From contig NZ_JARHTP010000023.1 of assembly GCF_029223485.1 (NCBI RefSeq), forward strand, positions 62,001-126,000: 64,000 bases of DNA. Direction: 5' to 3'. Below the pieces are notes generated by a model. That model did no database searches. It was given only the letters and a program-made list of their open reading frames with translations, and was not told the DNA's origin. The position numbers were made by a program, and so were the translations under genes. The stretch's first letter is position 1. Each line of letters opens with the position of its first letter. This DNA comes from Streptomyces coacervatus (lineage in GTDB: Bacteria > Actinomycetota > Actinomycetes > Streptomycetales > Streptomycetaceae). This document shows, piece by piece, positions 1 to 7,876 of the stretch.

Positions 1-1
1 C

Positions 2-373
2 ACCGTGGCCGACCGGGTCCGCAGACTGCAGAAGGCCGGCATCATCCGCGGCTACCGAGCCGACATCGACCTGGCCGTCCTCGGCCGCACCATGGAGATG
101 CTCAGCGACATCCGGCTGCGCGACGGCGTCGACCGCGCCGCCTTCGAGCAACAGCTCACCCAGATCCCGCAGGTGGTCGGCGCGATGCGGCTCACCGGCG
201 AGTACGACTACCAGCTGCGCGTGGTCTGCACCGACGCCCACGAGTTCGAGGGCGTCATCGACCGCCTCAAGGGGGATGCGGGCGTGCGCGAACTGCGCAG
301 CCGACTGCTCCTCCACGAAGTGCCGCTGGGCCCCGACAACCTGATCGACCAAACCACCCCCGCCCGTCCCTGA
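2..373 (+). CDS. Lrp/AsnC-family regulator, 5' end outside window
   Basis: The reading frame is open from base 2, so the true start and most of the helix-turn-helix lie upstream of the window. What remains begins in the recognition-helix/hinge region (TVADRVRRLQKAGIIRGY, a classic Lrp junction) followed by a complete ligand-binding RAM domain ending in LLLHEVPLG. Lrp/AsnC proteins bind amino acids and act as oligomeric local or global regulators. The target is not visible because the neighbouring gene on that side is missing. It is a separate protein from the second Lrp regulator at 3690. Confidence 0.9.
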   Translation, partial: TVADRVRRLQKAGIIRGYRADIDLAVLGRTMEMLSDIRLRDGVDRAAFEQQLTQIPQVVGAMRLTGEYDYQLRVVCTDAHEFEGVIDRLKGDAGVRELRSRLLLHEVPLGPDNLIDQTTPARP

Positions 374-545
374 GCAGTGCAGGTCCTCATCACCCTCAAG
401 GCCCGGCACGCCGCGCTCTGCGGCATCTCTGCGCGTGTATGGGGCGGCACGACGTTTTCCGCCAATGCCTCTGTTTGAATCGGCGGAGCGATTGAAAGGT
501 GGACCAACCGATGCAGCCACGCAAGCACCCGTCCGGGCCGGCGCG

Positions 546-1211
546 ATGACCGCTTCCGATCGCCGCCGGAGCGCGCCGGAGCATCCTTGGCGTGGGATTC
601 ACCTCGACGTGTACGAGCGGCACATGGGCGACCCAGGGGTCGGGCAGCTCCAGCGGCTCCGCGAGATCACCCGGGAGCAGCTCGCGGCGTACCCGTTCCG
701 TGCGATCGGGGTGCTGGGAGTCGCAGGAGGCAACGGCCTGGACCTCATCGACCCGGAGACCACGGATGCCGTCTACGGGTACGACATCAACCCCGACTAC
801 CTCGACGCCTGCGAGACCCGGTATCGCGACACCCTCGGCGATCGCCTCCAGCTGATCGAGACGAGCATCGACCGTTCCGTGCGGATCGAGCGCGTCGACC
901 TCCTCATCGCCAACCTCATCATCGAGTACGTGGGTGCCGAAGAGTTCGTCGCCTTCTCGGCCGCGAACGCCCGCTCCATCGGCGTGCTGTCGTGCGTGAT
1001 CCAGCGCAACGACGCGGCAGGCTTCGTCAGCTCGACGGACTACTCATCGTCGTTCGACGCTCTTGCCTCGGTGTCATCGGACATCGACCCCGAGACGCTG
1101 ACCTCAGCGATGTCGGATGCAGGGTTCGCAGACCTGGGTCGCTGCGATTACCCCTTGCCGAACGGTAAAACCCTGGTGCGACAGGACTTCCGGACGACCC
1201 CGCGCCCATGA
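546..1211 (+). CDS. Class I SAM-dependent methyltransferase
   Basis: The protein carries a Rossmann-type SAM-binding motif I variant (IGVLGVAGGNGLDLI), followed by an acidic strand-2 motif (VYGYDINPDYLDAC) and a motif resembling post-II/III (VDLLIANLIIEYV). It is about 221 residues if it starts at the ATG at 546; in-frame starts at 435 (GTG) and 465 (ATG) would add residues of poorer coding character. No good ribosome binding site settles the start. The substrate cannot be deduced. Its TGA overlaps the ATG of the tiny ORF at 1208. It stands alone between an Lrp regulator and a convergent aminotransferase. Confidence 0.8.
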   Translation: MTASDRRRSAPEHPWRGIHLDVYERHMGDPGVGQLQRLREITREQLAAYPFRAIGVLGVAGGNGLDLIDPETTDAVYGYDINPDYLDACETRYRDTLGDRLQLIETSIDRSVRIERVDLLIANLIIEYVGAEEFVAFSAANARSIGVLSCVIQRNDAAGFVSSTDYSSSFDALASVSSDIDPETLTSAMSDAGFADLGRCDYPLPNGKTLVRQDFRTTPRP

Positions 1212-1285
1212 GCAGCCAGACCCCTGCGCCCGCGTCGTCGTACTTCGAGGCGGTGCCGGAGGATCTGGTGGCCGGGTTCCAGTAG
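1208..1285 (+). other. 25-codon ORF overlapping the methyltransferase stop
   Basis: An ATG at 1208 overlaps the preceding TGA (ATGA arrangement) and opens a 25-residue frame (MSSQTPAPASSYFEAVPEDL...) ending in TAG at 1283-1285. The ATGA coupling and acidic composition look like the start of a real downstream gene that has since been cut short. I do not recognise the family. It could equally be chance. Confidence 0.3.
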
Positions 1286-1325
1286 GCCGTGACCAGGACC
1301 GGGTGACAGTTCGACAGGGCTGGGG

Positions 1326-2525
1326 TCAGTTCAGGGCTTTGGACAGGCGGTTCAGGCCGTCCGCGATCTCGGCGGGGGTGTGGGTGGTGAACGACAGGCG
1401 CAGCGTCGCCGGGTCCGGGTGGCCGGCGAAGAAGGGGGCGCCGGGGACGTAGGCCACGTTGCGGGCGACCGCTTGCGGGAGCAGCGCGGTCGCGTCGTGG
1501 CCGGAGGGGAGGCGGGCCCAGAGGAACATGCCGCCGTCCGGACGGTTCCAGCTGCTCCCGGCGGGCAGCGCGTCCGCGAGTCCGGCGAGCAGGGCGTCGC
1601 GGCGCTCGCGGTAGGCGTCGCGGACGGTGGCGAGGTGAGCGTCCAGGTCGCAGTCGGCGAGGTAGCGAGCCGCGGCGGCCTGGTCGACCGTCGAGGTGTG
1701 CAGGTCGGCGGCCTGCTTGGCGATCACACAGGCGCGCCGGAGCGCGGCCGGGCCGCGCAGCCAGCCGAGCCGCAGCCCGGGGGCCAGCACCTTGGAGAAG
1801 CTGCTCAGCAGCACCGTACGGTCCTCTGCCCCGGCGCAGCCCGCGACCCACTGCACCGGCTCGCCGCTGAAGCGCAGTTCACCGTACGGGTCGTCCTCGA
1901 TGATCCAGAGCCCGCGCCGCGCCGCGACCTCCGCGACCGCCCTGCGGCGGGTGAGCGGCAGCGTCCGGCCGGTCGGGTTCTGGAAGTTGGGCACCAGATA
2001 CAGCAACTTGGGCCGTTCCGCCGCGACGAGCGCGTCGAGCGCGTCCGGCATGATGCCGTCTGCATCGGTGGGGGCCGCGATGATCCGCGCGCCTGCCAGT
2101 CCGAAGCACTGCAGCGCGGCGAGGTAGGTCGGGTCTTCGACCAGGATCGTGTCGCCGGGTTCCAGCAGGGCCGAAGCCAGCAGCGACAGTCCCTGCTGCG
2201 AGCCGCCGGTGACCAGCAGCTCCTCGGGTCCGGTGGGGAGGCCGCGCGTGGTGAGCCGAGCGGCGACGGCCGCGCGCAGCGACGGGTCGCCTTCGGTGGT
2301 CGAGTACTGCAGCACTTGCCGCGGTGACTCGCGCAACACCGCGTCGTAGGCCGCGCGGATGCCCTCCGCGTCGAAGAGCTCGGGGGCGGGAAGGCCGCCC
2401 GCGAAAGAGATGACGTCGGGGCGGGCGGTCAGCGCCAGGATCTCCCGGACCGGCGACCCGCCCACGACAGCGGTGCGGGCGGCGAGAGCAGGGACGGCGG
2501 CGGCGCCGCTGTCGGCAGTGGTCAT
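1326..2525 (-). CDS. PLP-dependent class I/II aminotransferase (2-aminoadipate/aromatic type)
   Basis: A 399-residue fold-type I aminotransferase. Visible marks are the substrate-binding FAGGLPAPELF near residue 41, NFQNPTGRT around 180-188, IIEDDPYGEL (PLP pyridine-N aspartate) near 209 and the Schiff-base lysine K245 in SSFSKVLAPGLRLGW. The family transaminates aromatic or branched amino acids or 2-aminoadipate. It follows azlC/azlD in the same direction with a 38-bp gap, and an Lrp regulator is divergent upstream, which points to an amino-acid catabolism/export unit. The start is the ATG at 2525. It looks intact. Confidence 0.9.
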   Translation of the reverse strand: MTTADSGAAAVPALAARTAVVGGSPVREILALTARPDVISFAGGLPAPELFDAEGIRAAYDAVLRESPRQVLQYSTTEGDPSLRAAVAARLTTRGLPTGPEELLVTGGSQQGLSLLASALLEPGDTILVEDPTYLAALQCFGLAGARIIAAPTDADGIMPDALDALVAAERPKLLYLVPNFQNPTGRTLPLTRRRAVAEVAARRGLWIIEDDPYGELRFSGEPVQWVAGCAGAEDRTVLLSSFSKVLAPGLRLGWLRGPAALRRACVIAKQAADLHTSTVDQAAAARYLADCDLDAHLATVRDAYRERRDALLAGLADALPAGSSWNRPDGGMFLWARLPSGHDATALLPQAVARNVAYVPGAPFFAGHPDPATLRLSFTTHTPAEIADGLNRLSKALN

Positions 2526-2563
2526 CTCATGGGGCCTTTCGGAGTGCGCGGATGGGGCGCGGG

Positions 2564-2899
2564 TCAGGAGAAGAGAGGCAGGGTGGAGGCGATCGCGACG
2601 TGCACGGCGGTTCCGCCGACGACACTGAGGACGGCGTTCTTGCGCCAGATGTGCAGTGCCGCGGTGGTCACCAGGGCAGCCAGGGCCGCCGCGGTCTGCG
2701 GCGCGATGCCGATCGGGGTATGGCGCAGGGTGTAGAAGACCAGAATCGTCAGCACGCCGACGGGCATGCTCTCGTTCAGGTACGGCAGCAGTGCGCTGTG
2801 ACGGATCGGTGCGAGGAAGGCGAACGGCGCTGCCCGCAGCGCCCAGGTGACGGCCGAGGAGACGAGTACGGCCGTGATGATGTACGTCGGCTCAGGCAT
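2564..2899 (-). CDS. azlD: AzlD-type branched-chain amino-acid export subunit
   Basis: A 111-residue membrane protein with about four hydrophobic segments and the AzlD signature RAAPFAFL plus LNESMPVGVLTILVFY. AzlD is the small partner of AzlC in the LIV-E-type exporter that removes excess branched-chain amino acids or analogues. Its start overlaps the end of azlC by 8 nt, typical of translational coupling. It appears intact even though its partner is frameshifted, so the exporter is probably not functional unless azlC is a sequencing artefact. Confidence 0.88.
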   Translation of the reverse strand: MPEPTYIITAVLVSSAVTWALRAAPFAFLAPIRHSALLPYLNESMPVGVLTILVFYTLRHTPIGIAPQTAAALAALVTTAALHIWRKNAVLSVVGGTAVHVAIASTLPLFS

Positions 2900-3627
2900 G
2901 CGCGCTCCTGCGCTTGACGCGGGTGAGCGCGTACTGGATGAGCAGGATCGCGACGAAGGCGGTCATGGCGGCCACGAGCATTCCGTCCCCGAACAGCAGG
3001 TACGAGCCCAGGGCGCACAGCAGCGCGATGACGGGCGCAGGGACACTGCGCCGGACGCGGAACGCGTCGATGGTCAGGACGAGGAAGAACGCCGTGACCG
3101 CGAAGTCCAGCCCGACGACGCCGTCCGGGATCAAGGTCCCCACCAGGGCGCCGACGGTGACAGAAGCGACCCACATGACCTGAAGCGCCGCCTGAATCGT
3201 CAGGATGCGCCGCCTGCTCCAACGCTGCGCCTGGGGACCGGTGGTCAGTGCCCACGCTTCATCTGTGAGCGTGAACGTGGAGTACACCTTCGCCCCGCGC
3301 CCGTGCACTCGATGCAACGGGAACGACAGCGCGTAGAACACATGGCGGAAGTTCACCAGGAACGCCGTTGCCGCGATCTGCGCCAGCGGCGCCACGGCCA
3401 CCACCATCCCCAGAACCAGGAACTCCAGCGAACCCGCGAAGATCACCGTCGCGAATACCGGGCCCCACCACCATGCCAAGGGCGACTGGGACACCACGAA
3501 ACCCCATCGGCAGGGCGGCCAGCGCCGCAGGTGTGACGATGCGCAAGCCTTCCCGAACCTCGTTGCCGAGGCCCGTGGTCGGTGGGGGAGGAGGGCTCGT
3601 GGAAGGGGCGACCGCCGGGGAAGTCAT
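2892..3627 (-). pseudogene. azlC: azlC with an 8-nt-type deletion frameshift
   Basis: Two frames together give one AzlC permease: the N-terminal part starts at 3627 (MTSPAVAPS..., then EVREGLRIVTPAALAALPMGF), and the rest (VVSQSPLAWWWGPVFATVIFAGSLEF onward) reads in another frame from about 3497. The break lies between PMGF and VVSQS. Family members have a few extra residues there (of the type GFAFGVV), so a loss of 8 nt at about 3500 explains both the missing residues and the frame change. The remaining 201-residue ORF could start at tandem GTG codons at 3497 but would lack the first membrane segment. The 736-bp span is one base over a multiple of three, which fits this loss. Confidence 0.8.
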
Positions 3628-3689
3628 TCGACAATTTTATGTCAGTATCGGGCGCAAATGATTGCCATAGATGGGTGCATAATGCTCGT
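3628..3689. promoter_or_regulatory. Divergent promoter region between azlC and lrp
   Basis: This 62-bp gap is much more A/T-rich than its surroundings (for example ACAATTTTAT at 3631-3640 and GCATAATGCT near 3677) and must hold both divergent promoters. A CATAAT-like minus-10 at 3678-3683 would serve the plus-strand lrp gene with a very short leader. Lrp-family regulators usually bind such shared regions. I cannot define the operator precisely by eye. Confidence 0.5.
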
Positions 3690-4148
3690 ATGAGCAACGC
3701 CAGGAAGCTCGATGCCACTGACAGAGCAATTTTGTTTCAACTCTCCAAGGACGGTCGATTGAGCAACGTCGAGCTGGCCGCTCGGGTCGGTCTGACTCCG
3801 GCGCCCTGTCTGCGCCGCGTCAAGCGCCTGGAGGAGGAAGGGGTGATCACCGGCTATCGGGCCAGGATCGATCCCGTTGCTGCGGGCCGGCCCTTCTGCG
3901 TGGTCATGTCTGTGGAGATCACCATGACCAACAGGCAGACGGTGGAGCAGTTCGAGCGAGCTGTCGCCGCGTTCGACGAGGTCACAGAGGTCCGTCGAGT
4001 CTTCGGTGTGCCCGACTACATCATCCGCGTCGACGTCGCCGACGGGAACGCGTACGAGCGGTTCCAGACCGAGAAGATGACGCAGCTCCCCGGCGTGCAC
4101 CGCATCGTGTCGCACCAGACCATGAAGCTGATCAAAAGCTTCGAGTGA
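3690..4148 (+). CDS. Lrp/AsnC-family regulator of the divergent azlCD-aminotransferase unit
   Basis: The 152-residue protein begins MSNARKLDATDRAILFQLSKDG and shows an N-terminal helix-turn-helix (LSNVELAARVGLTPAPCLRRVKRLEEEGVI) followed by the RAM effector domain with VRRVFGVPDYIIRV. The ATG at 3690 is chosen because the canonical Lrp N-terminus starts there; upstream in-frame codons are not Lrp-like. It is divergent from azlC, azlD and the aminotransferase. By analogy with AzlB and BkdR-type systems it probably senses an amino acid and controls them. Intact. Confidence 0.92.
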   Translation: MSNARKLDATDRAILFQLSKDGRLSNVELAARVGLTPAPCLRRVKRLEEEGVITGYRARIDPVAAGRPFCVVMSVEITMTNRQTVEQFERAVAAFDEVTEVRRVFGVPDYIIRVDVADGNAYERFQTEKMTQLPGVHRIVSHQTMKLIKSFE

Positions 4149-4395
4149 GCCTCGCTTGCTGCTGCACATGGAAAGCGGGCGGTCGACCGGCCCTCCTGGC
4201 GACGGCCGGAGTCGGTCATTCCCCAGCGGTACCGTTCGGTTCGCGCAGGGGCCGCCACCGACTCGTCCTGCTGGTGCTCGGCGGCACGGTCGCCGCTGGC
4301 GGCTGACGCCCGTCGCCAACCAGGCACTGCGGCGGGCCGGGTGCCGTCAGCGTCACTACACTCGCTGAAACCCGCCCACCAGGAGTGAAGGACCG

Positions 4396-5184
4396 ATGCA
4401 GCACACGATCACGCCTGACGGGGTCCGTATCGCCTACCAGGTCCAAGGTGCAGGAGCGCCGCTCGTTCTGCTCGCGGGCCAGGCGAACAACCACCAATGG
4501 TGGGACGGGGTACGCGAAGACTTCCACGCCGACCGCAGCACCCTCACGCTCGACTACCGCGGTACGGGCGAGAGCGACAAGCCCGACAGGCCCTACAGCA
4601 CCGAGGTCTTCGCGCAGGACGTGATCGCGGTGCTCGACGAGCTCGGTGTCGACCGGGCCGACGTCTACGGCACGTCCATGGGCGGACGCGTGGCCCAGCA
4701 GCTCGCGGCCCGTCATCCGCACCGGGTGCGCGCCCTGGTACTCGGCTGTACGTCGCCCGGCGGCCAGCACGGCGTCGAACGCGACAACGACGTGCGCAGG
4801 TCGCTGGTACAGACGCAACCGGGTGCGGCGCGACAGGCCCTGCTCGACCTGATGTACACCCCTGCCTGGCTGGCGACCCACCCCGGCCCCTACCGGACAC
4901 TCGGCGACCCGGGCATGCCCGCCTACGCCCAGCGTCGCCACCTGGCGGCCAGTAACCAGCACGACGCGTGGCACCTCCTGCCCGGCATCAGCGCACCCAC
5001 TCTGGTCGTACACGGCAGCGACGATCTGCTCAACCCGGCCGCCAACGCTCCCCTGCTGGCGAAACGCATCCCCGGTGCCCGGCTTCACATGATCCCCGGA
5101 GCGCGGCACGCCTATTTCGAGGAGTTCCGCGCCATCGCAAGCCCGCTCGTCCTGGACTTCCTCACCACCGTGCCGCACCAGTGA
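4396..5184 (+). CDS. Alpha/beta-hydrolase fold enzyme
   Basis: A 262-residue alpha/beta hydrolase. The nucleophile elbow is YGTSMGG with Ser94, the acid is in VVHGSDDLLNP (Asp209/210) and the histidine is His238 in IPGARHAYFEE. The oxyanion region LLAGQANNHQWW and DYRGTGESDKP place it with proline-iminopeptidase/haloalkane-dehalogenase-like hydrolases. AGGAG at about 4381-4385 lies at suitable distance from the ATG. The substrate is unknown. It is monocistronic. Confidence 0.88.
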   Translation: MQHTITPDGVRIAYQVQGAGAPLVLLAGQANNHQWWDGVREDFHADRSTLTLDYRGTGESDKPDRPYSTEVFAQDVIAVLDELGVDRADVYGTSMGGRVAQQLAARHPHRVRALVLGCTSPGGQHGVERDNDVRRSLVQTQPGAARQALLDLMYTPAWLATHPGPYRTLGDPGMPAYAQRRHLAASNQHDAWHLLPGISAPTLVVHGSDDLLNPAANAPLLAKRIPGARLHMIPGARHAYFEEFRAIASPLVLDFLTTVPHQ

Positions 5185-5399
5185 CAGGGAACGAGCAGTC
5201 TCCGCACGGCAGCCGGTCAGCGACGGTCGTGGCCTCAACACCACCACCAACGAGGTCGAGTCGAACAGGCGACGGGCGGGCCACTCAAAGCCACAAGATC
5301 ATCTCGTGACCCCTTTTGCCAGCGCCGATCCGCCGCTCGTGTTCGCTGGAGCCACTGGTGAGGGTCTACGGCGGCTCGTCGAAGCCAGCCCGATACTGA

Positions 5400-5649
5400 T
5401 CATCCCCAGCTTCTCGTGGGAGAAGGCATCCGAGGAGCCCGTACTGCCTCCGGTGTACTCGACGACGCGTTGCCCGGGAGGCAAGGCACCGCGGCGTTCC
5501 GCGCCCTCGACGACGGCGAGCGCCATACGGTCCTTGTAGCTCCCGGTCGGATTGCAGCCCTCCAACTTGACCAGTACCTGCGCCGCGCCCCCGGGAACGA
5601 CGTGCCGCAGGCGCACCGGCGGGGTGTTGCCGATGGCTTGCAGAGCCGT
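5400..5649 (-). pseudogene. Remnant of a cysteine-synthase-family PLP enzyme
   Basis: Reading leftwards from about 5649, the frame encodes TALQAIGNTPPVRLR, LVKLEGCNPTGSYKDRMAL (PLP lysine region) and VVEYTGGSTGSS, then jumps directly to DAFSHEKL. In this family the last two motifs are separated by a longer stretch, so an internal in-frame deletion is present. The start codon is missing because the frame runs straight into the N-terminal codons of the divergent LysR gene. After HEKL the sequence stops resembling the family. Non-functional. Confidence 0.8.
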
Positions 5650-6571
5650 CTGCCTGTTGGTGGTCTTCGCCGCCCTGATGCGGGAACGCAGCGTGACGCG
5701 GGCGGCCACCGCCCTGCATCTGAGCCAGGGCGCGGCCGGCGCTGCCCTCGGCCGGCTCCGTAAACTCTTCGACGACGAACTGTTCACCCGCACCCGCACC
5801 GGCATCGAACCCACACCGCGCGCCGTCGAACTGGCCCGCCGCATCGAACCCGCTCTCGGGCTGATCCACGGCGCCGTCACCGACCAGGACCGCTTCGATC
5901 CGGCCACCGCCAAATGCACCTTCACCCTCGGCATGTCCGACGACCTGGAAGCCGTCCTGCTGCCCCGGCTGCCGGCCGCCACTGCCGACCTGCCGGGCAT
6001 CCGGATCGCCGTACGGCAGGCCACCCGCAACACGGTCGCCGGAATGGTCGACCGCGGCGAGATCGACTTCGGCATCGCCACGGCACCCGCACACGGCCCC
6101 GACCACCGCACCCGGACACTGTTCACCTCCGGCCACAGCCGCCTCTTCAACCCCCGCCTCCTACCCCTTGCGACCCCGCTCGGCCTGGAGGACTTCCTGG
6201 CCCACCCGCACCTGCTGATCTCCTACGACGGTCGCCGGGGCATCGTCGACGACCTCCTCCAGGCACGTGGCCTGGACCGCCGGGTGATCGCCTCCACCAC
6301 CCACTTCGGCGGCGCCGCACTCCACCTCGCGACCGTGCCCGTTCTGGCCATGGCCCCCGCCCATGCAGCTACCGTCTACGCCGACGCTCTGGGCCTGACG
6401 GTCGCCGAGCCGCCCCTGCCCATGCCCGAGTACGTCGTCAGCGCGATCTGGCATGCCGCGGCGACCGACGACCCCGGTCAGCTCTGGTTCCGCAACCTGG
6501 CCTGCGCGCACAGGGCCTACCGCACCAGACACGGCCGCTTGTTATCGAAGGTCCAGTCGGGGATGAGGTAG
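5633..6571 (+). CDS. LysR-family regulator with abnormal N-terminus
   Basis: The 312-residue frame has a LysR helix-turn-helix (FAALMRERSVTRAATALHLSQGAAGAALGRLRKLFDDELFTRT) and a full PBP2-type effector domain. The first residues after the only plausible ATG (5633) are MACRAVCLL. These are antisense to the neighbouring cysteine-synthase remnant rather than a normal LysR start such as MDLNLL, so the 5' end seems to have been replaced at a deletion junction near 5650. The helix-turn-helix is nearly complete and the protein may still work. The 3' end overlaps gudD by 55 bp, convergently. Confidence 0.75.
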   Translation: MACRAVCLLVVFAALMRERSVTRAATALHLSQGAAGAALGRLRKLFDDELFTRTRTGIEPTPRAVELARRIEPALGLIHGAVTDQDRFDPATAKCTFTLGMSDDLEAVLLPRLPAATADLPGIRIAVRQATRNTVAGMVDRGEIDFGIATAPAHGPDHRTRTLFTSGHSRLFNPRLLPLATPLGLEDFLAHPHLLISYDGRRGIVDDLLQARGLDRRVIASTTHFGGAALHLATVPVLAMAPAHAATVYADALGLTVAEPPLPMPEYVVSAIWHAAATDDPGQLWFRNLACAHRAYRTRHGRLLSKVQSGMR

Positions 6572-7854
6572 CGCATGCCGATCGCGTCGTCGCGGGCGCC
6601 CAGGGCCTTTGCGCGGTAGAGCTCGTGGGCGGCGAGGAGGCGGTCCGTGTCGAGCTGGATGCCCAGGCCCGGGGCGCGGGGGATTGCGATCTCGCCGTCG
6701 ACGATGCGCGGCGGGGAGAGGGTGAGGCGTTCCAGGCCCTCCTGCCAGATCCAGTGCGTGTCCAGGGCGTTGTACTCGCCGGGCGCCGCGGCGCCGCAGT
6801 GGGCGACCATGGCGAGGCTGATGTCGAAGTGGTTGTTGGAGTGGCAGCCCCAGGTGAGGCCCATCGAGTTGCACAGCTGGGCCACGCGCACGGAGCCTTG
6901 CATGGTCCAGAAGTGCGGGTCGGCGAGCGGGATGGAGACGGACTGCAGGGCCAGGGCGTGGGTGAGCTGACGCCAGTCGGTGGCGATCATGTTGGTCGCC
7001 GTGGGCAGCCCGGTGGCCCGGCGGAACTCCGCGAGGATCTCGCGGCCCGAGTAGCCGTCCTCCGCGCCGCACGGGTCCTCGGCGTAGGCGAGGGTGCCGA
7101 GCAGAGGGGCGCACAGCTCGATCGCCTTGCGCAGGGACCAGGCGCCGTTGGGGTCCAGGGTGATCCGTGCGTCCGGGAAGCGTTCCTTCAGCCGCTGGAC
7201 CGCCTTGACCTCCTCCGCGCCGTCCAGCACCCCGCCCTTCAGCTTGAAGTCGCGGAAGCCGTAGTGGTCGTAGGTGGCCTCGGCCTGGCGGACGATCGCC
7301 TCGGGGGTCAGCGCCTCCTCGTGGCGGATGCGGTACCAGTCCACGTCCGCGTCGGGTTCGCGGACGTAGTCGAGGTCCGTGCGGTCCGGGTCGCCGACGT
7401 AGAAGAGATACCCGAGGACGCGTACCGAGTCGCGCTGTTGGCCGTCGCCGAGCAGGGCCGCCACAGGGACGTCGAGGTGCTGGCCGAGGAGGTCGAGGAG
7501 CGCCGACTCGACGGCGGTGACCGCGTGGACGGTGGTGCGCAGGTCGAAGGTCTGCAGGCCGCGGCCGCTGGAGTCGCGGTCGCCGAACCGCTGCCCGATC
7601 TCGCGCAGGACCCGCTTGTGGTCGCCGACCTTCGCGCCGACGACGAGGGATTCGGCGTCGCGCAGCGTCTGTGTGATCTTTTCGCCGCCCGGGACCTCGC
7701 CCAGGCCCGTGCGGCCCTCGGAGTCCGTCAGGACGACCACGTTGCGGGTGAAGTAGGGGCCGTGCGCACCGGAGAGGTTCAGCTCCATCGAGTCCCGGCC
7801 GGCGACGGGATAGACGGCGAATGCGGTGACGGTCGGCTGGCTTCCGCTTGACAT
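6517..7854 (-). CDS. gudD: Glucarate dehydratase
   Basis: A 445-residue enolase-superfamily enzyme that dehydrates D-glucarate (and L-idarate) to 5-keto-4-deoxy-D-glucarate. Family landmarks are the capping domain with AHGPYFTRNVVVL, the FKLKGG catalytic lysine motif, metal ligands in LDPNGAW and YAEDPCGAEDG, TNMIATDW, and the catalytic histidine in GCHSNNHFDISLAMVAH. It is the last gene of the operon kdgD-gntP-gudD, 22 bp after gntP, so one transcript makes transporter and both enzymes. Confidence 0.95.
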   Translation of the reverse strand: MSSGSQPTVTAFAVYPVAGRDSMELNLSGAHGPYFTRNVVVLTDSEGRTGLGEVPGGEKITQTLRDAESLVVGAKVGDHKRVLREIGQRFGDRDSSGRGLQTFDLRTTVHAVTAVESALLDLLGQHLDVPVAALLGDGQQRDSVRVLGYLFYVGDPDRTDLDYVREPDADVDWYRIRHEEALTPEAIVRQAEATYDHYGFRDFKLKGGVLDGAEEVKAVQRLKERFPDARITLDPNGAWSLRKAIELCAPLLGTLAYAEDPCGAEDGYSGREILAEFRRATGLPTATNMIATDWRQLTHALALQSVSIPLADPHFWTMQGSVRVAQLCNSMGLTWGCHSNNHFDISLAMVAHCGAAAPGEYNALDTHWIWQEGLERLTLSPPRIVDGEIAIPRAPGLGIQLDTDRLLAAHELYRAKALGARDDAIGMRYLIPDWTFDNKRPCLVR

Positions 7855-7876
7855 CGGGTTCCTTGAGAGAGGTGGG

